NCBI GenBank assembly: GCA_033064195.1
Contig: JARBJD010000213.1
Span: forward strand, 1-64,000
Source of the DNA: Blattamonas nauphoetae
Taxonomy: Eukaryota > Preaxostyla > Oxymonadida
Length of the DNA: 64,000 nt
Direction: 5' to 3'
Shown: in pieces, positions 57,496 through 64,000 of the stretch
Position numbering within the stretch: position 1 is the stretch's first letter
Layout: each line of letters starts with the position of its first letter
Translations under genes and position numbers: made by a program
Notes under the pieces: model-generated
The model's input: only the letters and a program-made list of their open reading frames with translations
What the model was told of the DNA's origin: nothing
The model's database searches: none

Positions 57496-57590
57496 ATTGT
57501 TTTTCTCCAAGGAATGGATAATGTTCAATTTTAGAACACATTTCACGACGGAGCGTCACAAGAAATATTTGTGCCTAAATTCTCAATTGG

Positions 57591-58620
57591 ATGCTGTGTC
57601 AGAAAATAGTTTATTTGTCAACCCTTTATAAAATCCTTGAATGCATTCCAGAGAAGTCAAAAGGACTACTCCGCGCATTTCATCGGGAGCTTGTTGGAGA
57701 TTCCTCCGGAATTTATCAGCCTCAATTCTCCCCTTCTTTGCTTGCTGTTTGTAGTTTTTACGATCTTTCACTTGTCTTCAGTTTTGTACTTCGAACGTCC
57801 CGACGCTCGTCCCTTTAACATCTCCTGGCCTCACATCCAAAAGCCTCATGTTGAAAACGAATTTGTATCAACAAAACTCCTCTGCCTCACCTCGTTCGTC
57901 ATCGCCGGAATCTCGTGCATTGTCTACACCGTAACATCGCGCTCGCCACGCCGAACCTTCTTCTGTTCGCTCCTTGGATATTTGGGAGGGCTTGCGTTTG
58001 TGGAAGCTCTTACAGTTGTCCTTAAAACTCGAGTTTTGCGATTCCGCCCCGATTTTCTCGATCGATGCAAACCAGACAAAGAATCAATGCTTCGTTTGAC
58101 GAATGAAGTGACTGGGGAATTCTTGGACACCCTCACAACTGATATAATCTGCACAGGGTCAGCCAAAGCCATCCGAGAAGGACGCCATTCCTTTCCAAGC
58201 GGCCATGCATCGCTATCAGCATGGTCAGGGTTCTTCGCAGCCACCCTTTGTTTGTGTCGATTATATCAATATTTAAATCGGGACATTATTGGGCATCATT
58301 TGCGTGAAACGAAATCCGATCAAACCCAAACTCCCAACACCACTCCTGTCTCCCCCACTTCACCCGAAACCGCCCCGCCCCGCAGAATTATTAATCCTCG
58401 GGACTGCTCCATGCTAATAGCACTCTTTCTGATGTCATTTATGACCATCTTCGGCTCGATCATTGTCTCAGTCTCTCGTGTCGCTAATCACTGGCACCAT
58501 CCATCAGATGTGTTCGTCGGATATGCCTTTGGTCTCGCAGGAGGACTCATTTCCGGCGGCATGACAGTCGCGTTGGAGGACGATGAGGATTACCTCTATA
58601 ACAAAAATTCCGTTAACTAG
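57591..58620 (+). CDS. PAP2-family lipid phosphatase
   Basis: Two exons: an 18-nt first exon (57591-57608, MLCQKI), a 43-nt intron and 57652-58620; 328 residues. The three PAP2 motifs are complete: KTRVLRFRP (K-x6-RP), SFPSGHASLSAW (PSGH) and SRVANHWHHPSDVFVGY (SR-x5-H-x3-D). About six membrane helices surround them, with a Pro/Thr-rich loop (QTPNTTPVSPTSPE) before the last motif. Family members dephosphorylate phosphatidate, lysophosphatidate or related lipids at the plasma membrane or ER. Length and helix pattern fit LPP-type enzymes. The PTH2 gene follows 124 nt downstream on the same strand. Confidence 0.9.
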
Positions 58621-58744
58621 TTCTGTTTGCGAGCTTTATCTCAAGAGATCTTTTCATTTTATTGTTTCTTCCTTTTGGCGTCTGTTTTGTGTATTCTTGT
58701 TTTCATTTGAACGAACAAGACGCTTTCTTCCCACAACTTTTTTT

Positions 58745-59343
58745 ATGAATCCGAGGACAATTGCCTTGTGTGTTGGAGGCTTTGTGGCCGGACTATCTGG
58801 AGCCTACTTCATTGCTAAGCCCAAACCAAAGAAAGATGTTACAGTTGAACAACCAATTCTGACTCACGAACTTGTTTGATTAATCTCATTTTCATTTGAG
58901 CCGCTACATTGATTTCTTCGTATAACAATGATTCCATGATTTCATTATCCCCATATATTGTATCTACATCAGCTTATTCTTGTCAGGAAAGATCTTGGAA
59001 TGGGTCGTGGGAAGATTGCAGCTCAATGTGGTCACGCGACTATGATCATCTTTGAGAAAGCGATGAAGCAATTTCCAGATCAAATGAGCCTTTGGAAGGA
59101 GAAGGAAACTGGTCCAACAGTTTTAGCAGTCCAGACGGAGGAAGAAATGCAAGAAATCAAAGCGAAAGCGAAAAAGCTGGGATGTGTGACTGGTGTTGTT
59201 CATGATGCCGGAAGGACACAGATTGCTGCTGGATCAAGTGTGATTTCACATTTTTTCAAAGAATTTCAGCGACTTGTTGTTCAATCTTTGGACCGAAGGA
59301 GATCGTCCAAGAATTTGAGAAAGGATTGATTTCACTCAAATAA
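58745..59343 (+). CDS. PTH2: Peptidyl-tRNA hydrolase 2, membrane-anchored
   Basis: Three exons (58745-58873, 58973-59237, 59270-59343) give 155 residues; the second intron is only 32 nt. Exon 1 encodes a single hydrophobic segment (TIALCVGGFVAGLSGAYFIA) and a Lys/Pro linker, like the N-terminal anchor of metazoan PTRH2. The catalytic domain shows LILVRKDLGMGRGKIAAQCGHA, then GCVTGVVHDAGRTQIAAGS and ends SIFGPKEIVQEF, the Pth2 fold signature. The enzyme frees stalled peptides from tRNA. An anchor in an organism expected to have reduced or absent mitochondria suggests another membrane. Ends with TAA. Confidence 0.92.
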
Positions 59344-59534
59344 GCCCATTTCATCATTGAGAAAAAACATTATTCTTTCTGAATCCTCTCCTATCTCTTT
59401 CACTCACACCTCATTCTTCCATAATGGCCCAAACATCGATCCCGAGGAATCGTCCACACTCATCGGAGGAGGCGAGAATTCAAAAAAGTTTGATTATAAA
59501 TCGAATGTTGGTGCAAGGGTCATTCTGATAACTG

Positions 59535-60545
59535 TTACTTATGACCCTTTTTCCCTCCCTTCCGCTCTGTTTGTGGTTTTTCACTTGTCTGCCGATCGTT
59601 CTGCAGAAAACGCGTCCACATCTCCAGATTCTTCTGAATAATGGGTTCCACAAATTGTGTGGCATAACTAACCTCCTGCTCAATCCATGGAGTCATCCCA
59701 ATGAACGGGCAGAAGTTGCTCGGCGTCGACGACTTTTCCTGCTCCAGTCCCTCGAAAGGGTCCTTATCACCCCCGCTGCCAGTACTGGAAGGGTCATCGC
59801 TTTGGTCTCCCTCCTCAAAAGGCTGCATTTGTGGCGGTGGGTGCGGAGGGGGGAATTGATTGATCGGAGGCCGTGGTGGTTGTGGTGGGCCATAGCTCCA
59901 TGGACACCCGAATTGGTTCTGATAGATGGGGGGAACGCCAGGTGGATGGTAGGAATGTCTCTTTCTTCCTCGACGTTGCTCTTTCCGCATTCTCTTTCGC
60001 ATTTGCTTCTCCCACATTTCTTCCCTCATCTGGACAGGATCATCGTGATCTCGAGCGAGCTCGTTTCGAGAGCGAATGAATTCATGAAGGGTTCGTGTTC
60101 TGAACACAGGAATTTGATTGAAACTCTCGTACGACATCGGATGGTTGACGAACGGGTTTGGATGAGGTGGGTGGAACTGAGGAGGATGTGGGGGAGGACC
60201 TGGAGGAGGGAAGGGATGGGGAGGTGGATGTTGGACATGGGGATGATGAGGGGAATGATTGTATGGTGTTGGTGGCGATTGTGCGGCTTTCGTTGACAGG
60301 TTCAATTTGAGCGGAGGGTTTGTGGACGCAAAATGGAGTGCTGCAACCAAATCGGCGTCACATGCAACTGTTATTTTGTCTTCTTCGTCGTCGATATACG
60401 ATAGAGCAATGGGTGCGTCCGGATTCAGCTCAAAAACGGTGTTGAGGTGTTTGAGAAACAAGCCGTAGGACGGTGCTTCAGAAAACTCTAACCTGCGAGT
60501 ATCAGTCGTGGCATTGAGTGTCACTTTTATGACAACCGAAGCCAT
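59535..60545 (-). CDS. PB1-domain protein with Pro/His-rich linker
   Basis: Single exon, 336 residues. The N-terminal PB1 domain (about 3-82) is seen from the start basic strand VVIKVTLN, TRRLEFSEAPSYGLFLKHL and the acidic OPCA-type stretch SYIDDEEDKITVACDADLVAAL. A Pro/His-rich disordered segment follows (about 90-140 and 205-250), with a basic helical insert (REEMWEKQMRKRMRKEQRRG) between, and a conserved-looking C-terminal helix (TPWIEQEVSYATQFVEPII). PB1 domains pair with other PB1 domains in signalling or autophagy scaffolds such as p62, but no kinase, ZZ or UBA domain is present here. The gene converges on PTH2, with 191 nt between stops. Ends TAA. Confidence 0.82.
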   Translation of the reverse strand: MASVVIKVTLNATTDTRRLEFSEAPSYGLFLKHLNTVFELNPDAPIALSYIDDEEDKITVACDADLVAALHFASTNPPLKLNLSTKAAQSPPTPYNHSPHHPHVQHPPPHPFPPPGPPPHPPQFHPPHPNPFVNHPMSYESFNQIPVFRTRTLHEFIRSRNELARDHDDPVQMREEMWEKQMRKRMRKEQRRGRKRHSYHPPGVPPIYQNQFGCPWSYGPPQPPRPPINQFPPPHPPPQMQPFEEGDQSDDPSSTGSGGDKDPFEGLEQEKSSTPSNFCPFIGMTPWIEQEVSYATQFVEPIIQKNLEMWTRFLQNDRQTSEKPQTERKGGKKGHK

Positions 60546-60955
60546 CGGACTCGTGAAAATGTTGGAGTTTGGAGATCATGCCCATAAGAACATATACTCT
60601 CCCCCTTGAGTGTTATTGAAGGCGGTTAAACACCTCACAAAAAACCTCTCTCAATAATTGTTGTGTTCCATAAAAAATTACTGAGTTCTACAGAAAGGTT
60701 TGTGAGAATGAAAAATCGATGTGTGTGAGGATGGCAGCTTACCCATCAAAGACAGAACTGATCAAAAAGAGAGAAAAGAGAAGAGAGAGAATGAATTTAG
60801 TATTTGTAGATCGAATGGACAAGAAAGAACATTGGGTCAGTAGATCTCAAACAAAGCGAGTCTTGTCGTCGAAATGACGTGCGACCGAGCCAAACACAAC
60901 TCTCCTTTCTCTCTCAAGACATACTTCAGGGGAGCCAAAAAGATGAAAGACAGAC
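60546..60955. other. Intergenic, no gene seen
   Basis: Lies between the PB1 gene start and the Rab stop, both on the minus strand. It must hold the PB1 promoter and the Rab 3' untranslated region. AT-rich, nothing else recognised. Confidence 0.6.
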
Positions 60956-62217
60956 TTAGCAGCTGCAGTCCTTCTTGTCCTGTTTCTGGTCCGGGTTGAT
61001 AGTGTTGCCAGAATCGGCACCCGCAACTGGTTTGTGGTTCTGAGACACGCGTTTTCGGATTTCGGTGGCCATTCTAAGGAAGGGTGGAAGGGGGAGAGTG
61101 AGAAGAGGAAGGATTGGGATGATGGAGAACGGGGAGAGAAAGGCGTGGATAACATGAAATAGACTTTAATAATGGTTTCAAAAATTAAAGTGACAATTAT
61201 TAAAACTGATAGCAGCCCTCTCACCCACCCATACTGAATGAAAGCTAAGTCAACATTTTGGGCTGTCTTGGCACTGGTCTCCATAAACAAGATGCTGTGT
61301 TGTTGCGCGAACTTCTGGGCCTCTGCTTCCTGCACTTGCCGTCTGCTGGTCAAATCACACTTGTTTCCAACAAGCAGTTTCGTAACAGTGTCGGTCACAT
61401 GTTTGTCAACCTCACCAAGCCATGTTGAGACGTTACGGAAGGAAGTAAGATCTGTTGTGTCGTAGACAACAACGATACCGTGCTACGAGGAGGGTTCGGG
61501 GGGAATTTGATGAGTTGGGACGGATCGATGAAAGAGTTGCGAAGGTTTGTGGGAGAAAAGAGAGAAAAGAATAATAATGGAAAGAAGATGAAGAAAGAAA
61601 AAAAGTTTTGAATCTAAATCCAATTCACAATGTGCTTTTCCCACGATTCCCCTTCCCAAAGATAATTGCAAAGCGAATCTCGTTTTCTTCGTCCGCACAT
61701 CCAAATAAGGCTCAATCGACTCCTCAAAGATTCCCCCATTTCTTTTTCTCTCTTCTCCATCCCATACAGCGCCTCGGTAGTAACTGGCTGTGATAGTCTT
61801 GAATCTGTCCTGTCCAGCTGTGTCCCAGATTTGGAGTTTGATGATTTTGTTGTCAACTTCAACGGTACGGAATTTCTGCAGAAAAGAGAAGGGGAAGAAG
61901 GATGTATGAGAAGTTGGGGATCGAAAAGATTTGGTTTTAAGAAAGCAACACGATGATTGGGTTTGTGAGTGAGAGAAAAGAATGAGGTAGGAGAATGTGG
62001 AAGGGAAGAAACCGACGTGAGATGAACAATGAAAGGTGAAGCTCGAATGATTCACAAAAATTAGTGGAGTTAAGGTACATACAAAGTCGACACCAATTGT
62101 TGCGATGTATGTGTCCGTGTAGCAATCATCAGCGAAACGGAGGAGGAGGCATGATTTACCAACACCAGAATCTCCAATGAGAAGAATTTTGAAGAGATAC
62201 TCGAAATCTTGCGACAT
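60956..62217 (-). CDS. Rab1-like small GTPase
   Basis: Four exons (62217-62083, 61875-61768, 61482-61235, 61073-60956), introns 207, 285 and 161 nt, 202 residues. All GTPase boxes are present: GDSGVGKS (P-loop), TIGVDF (switch I, Rab F1), [20 protein letters not shown] (G3 with Rab F3-F4), NKCDL (G4) and ETSAK (G5). The N-terminus [20 protein letters not shown] and the switch regions are Rab1/Ypt1-like. The C-terminus ends KKDCSC, a double-cysteine prenylation site. Rab1 directs ER-to-Golgi vesicle traffic. Introns here are longer than most in the window and were placed by frame and family alignment. Confidence 0.95.
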
Positions 62218-62419
62218 GACTGAATAGTGATCAATCCATAATCAGATTGTTTTGATGAGTTTTCATCAGCTCAACTTTGTCGGGATAGATGATGCAATCT
62301 CGATGAGATTATTTCAATAATGACTTTGGAGATCATAAATATGTGATCACTGAACACGATGTCAAAGAGAAAACGAATAATACTTCAGATCGGTTTAAAT
62401 TTCATCACCTCAATCCAGA

Positions 62420-62896
62420 ATGAACAATCAGGGTGGTTCTCCACCCTACCGGAGCTTATCGCCACCGCACCGCACTCGCAGTAGAACAGCTCCTCCTAAA
62501 CTTAATTCTCCTTCGAATCACTCGACAGTTCATCGGACACCCATCTCAAACGACCCCAACTGTGGACTTTCAACTTCTCGTTTTTTCCGTATCGGCAACA
62601 TTAATTCTTTCCCTGATAACTCCTCTTCATCTCAGTCGAACGACGAGTCACAGTCTGGATTGGATCAGCCTCTGATCAAGTCCCTGTTGTTCCCGAATCT
62701 TTTATTGTCAACTACTTCATTGAGCAATAAGAAATCAACAACCTTCTCCTTCGCCATCCAGCCCATCGCCAACAAACAGCCTCCACCTCTTGACCTGGAC
62801 CTGATCTCAATGCTTGACAATTTTTGCACTCCCCGGTTTTGGGACATCGAAGACATTGACAATCGTCAGTTCCTTGTATCGATCACGTCTTCGTGA
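62420..62896 (+). CDS. Hypothetical Ser/Pro-rich protein
   Basis: 158 residues, single exon from ATG to TGA. Residues 1-75 are Ser/Pro/Arg/Asn-rich with repeated SP/TP phrases (SPPYRSLSPPHRTRSRTAPP), possible proline-directed kinase sites. The C-terminal half is more ordered (LIKSLLFPNLLLS, LDLDLISMLDNFCTPRFWDI). It starts about 200 nt from the divergent Rab gene, which fits a shared promoter region. No family was recognised. A real gene is likely but not certain. Confidence 0.5.
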   Translation: MNNQGGSPPYRSLSPPHRTRSRTAPPKLNSPSNHSTVHRTPISNDPNCGLSTSRFFRIGNINSFPDNSSSSQSNDESQSGLDQPLIKSLLFPNLLLSTTSLSNKKSTTFSFAIQPIANKQPPPLDLDLISMLDNFCTPRFWDIEDIDNRQFLVSITSS

Positions 62897-63374
62897 TTGC
62901 GGTCTTTGTTTCTCAATTGTGATGAACAATCATCTCTTTCACTTTCATTTGTTTTCGTACCTCAGAGAGCCTTTTCACAACTCTGGCTTGAACTGAGCCT
63001 TTTTCTTTCCAACATTCTTTTCTCGTCCACATCTGTCCATCGACAATGCGGTTTGAAGTAGTCACCTTTCTTCCCCTTGTTCATTCATGTATATCAGCTT
63101 GTTGTGTCTTCCATATCATCCTATCTTTCTGCCTCCTCTCATCTGTACTGCTCCCTTCGATTGTGTGAGTTGTTTTATCGCTCACACAAGACCGCTAGTT
63201 TTTTCCGTCGTTGTGTGAAAAATATGAGGAATCGTTCGTCCAGACAACATGAGAAAACAGTGTTTCATGATGAAGAAAGGGTGGTCGTGAAAAAGGGCGG
63301 TTGCAGGAAAGGATAAACCGAGAAATCAAGACTAAATTAGTTATGAGTGTACGGACAACGGAATGTCGTTAATT
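62897..63374. other. Convergent intergenic region, no gene seen
   Basis: 480 nt between the hypothetical gene and the stop of the ABHD-type gene. A 79-codon frame at 63077-63316 has no recognised domain. Confidence 0.55.
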
Positions 63375-64000
63375 TTAGTCCTTCTTCTTCCCATTACCGC
63401 CAAATTGGCTGGCAAGGAAATTGAACATCATATCCTCGTCAAACTTTCGCTTGAAGGAGAATGGATAGAACTGGCCCATGTGCCCTCCGCTCTTCGTCAG
63501 CAACAATGCAGTATTCTCATTTTGTGAAATATCACGCATTGGAATGGCCACAGTTGTTGACACTGGATCGTTCGCAGATGAAATGTACAGCGTGGGGCGA
63601 TCGATCCCATTCACGTAGAAGGCAGATGAGGTATCGACATACAAATCGCGGAGAGATGGATAGCCAAACACATCAGCCACAAGGTGTTCGTTGAAGTCAT
63701 CAGCTGTTGGAGTGTCGATTGCGAGGAACGCAGCGCATCCTTTTTGTTTCTTCAATTGTTCCTCGTTCTTCTTAAAGTAGAGCAAGTAATTCGCTCCAAT
63801 ACTCTTCTTTTGGGCCTCAGTATATGTCTGTGAGGTCACAACATAATCAAACGGGCAACCAGACATGGCAGCGCAGATGATGTTGGGGTGAAGTTTCTCG
63901 CCAGCAGTGAGGTGTTTAGGTGGGGCAATCTGAACATGCGTTGCTTTGAATTCCCCGAGGTATTTGGTGAGTGTGTTTCCGCCCATAGAAAACCCGCAGA
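63375..64000 (-). CDS. ABHD1/3-type alpha/beta hydrolase, 3' part only (runs off the window)
   Basis: The frame enters from the window edge, so the N-terminal half is missing. It opens with the nucleophile elbow GFSMGGNTLTKYLGE, the ABHD1/ABHD3/yeast Eht1 signature with serine as nucleophile. It then has SGCPFDY, a helical cap with repeated Lys/Glu, the acid region PTLYISSANDPVS (catalytic Asp) and the histidine region SGGHMGQF. A C-terminal Lys-rich tail ends GNGKKKD. Family members are phospholipases or ester-forming enzymes at ER or lipid-droplet membranes. The complete Ser-Asp-His triad suggests activity. Confidence 0.88.
   Translation of the reverse strand, partial: CGFSMGGNTLTKYLGEFKATHVQIAPPKHLTAGEKLHPNIICAAMSGCPFDYVVTSQTYTEAQKKSIGANYLLYFKKNEEQLKKQKGCAAFLAIDTPTADDFNEHLVADVFGYPSLRDLYVDTSSAFYVNGIDRPTLYISSANDPVSTTVAIPMRDISQNENTALLLTKSGGHMGQFYPFSFKRKFDEDMMFNFLASQFGGNGKKKD

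Noticed and set aside
59400-59510. Small plus-strand frame between PTH2 and the PB1 gene (MAQTSIPRNR...)
   Set aside because: 34 codons, no domain, lying between two convergent 3' ends.

Overview
This is nuclear DNA of a protist with many small spliceosomal introns (about 32-210 nt; 5' splice sites mostly GTNTGY; GT..AG throughout), genes tightly packed on both strands, the standard code (conserved genes end in TAA or TGA) and many young transposable elements. The gene families point to an oxymonad-type metamonad (Preaxostyla), most like Blattamonas. They include chlamydial Pmp-like beta-helix proteins, ARM-like and coiled-coil/SPRY-like multigene families, and a bacterial-type NlpC/P60 hydrolase. 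The assignment rests on recalled family resemblance, not on a database search.

Layout. 1-690: GC-rich minisatellite. About 1100-5160: fossil of a DIRS-like tyrosine-recombinase retrotransposon. 6029-9466: TM2 protein and an UNC93-like transporter. 9573-18606: a 2,674-residue DOCK-family GEF gene with 11 exons, one probably a 17-nt microexon. 18650-20989: a very young inverted duplication with 986-bp arms and a 155-bp spacer, each arm carrying one TM2 gene and the 3' end of the neighbouring ArfGAP gene. 20925-22948: ArfGAP. 23017-23565: NlpC/P60 enzyme, probably acquired from bacteria. 23765-29325: very large charged coiled-coil protein. 29469-30517: broken member of an ARM-like family, next to a mariner element (30535-33486) with an intact DD34D transposase and a 300-bp inverted repeat.

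35202-48135 holds two diverged copies of one block, a coiled-coil/SPRY-like gene and its upstream region. Comparing the copies shows three insertions in the first: 858 bp in intron 2, 1,336 bp with a 9-bp target duplication in intron 3, and 2,578 bp with an 8-bp duplication in the last coding exon. The last holds a 594-bp TA-flanked MITE. A broken Pmp-like gene lies between the blocks. 48404-63375: three-RRM RNA-binding protein, a lone RING2-type zinc-finger protein, a second 8-bp-duplication element carrying another 594-bp MITE copy, an SLC45-like MFS transporter, a Tc1-like foldback element, a PAP2 phosphatase, peptidyl-tRNA hydrolase 2, a PB1-domain protein, a Rab1-like GTPase and a hypothetical protein. 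The window ends in the 3' part of an ABHD1/3-type hydrolase.

The recognisable host genes lean towards membrane traffic and cytoskeleton (DOCK GEF, ArfGAP, Rab1-like GTPase, PAP2, PB1) and uptake (two MFS proteins, NlpC/P60), as expected of a phagotrophic gut flagellate. There is no operon logic; neighbours are simply packed closely.
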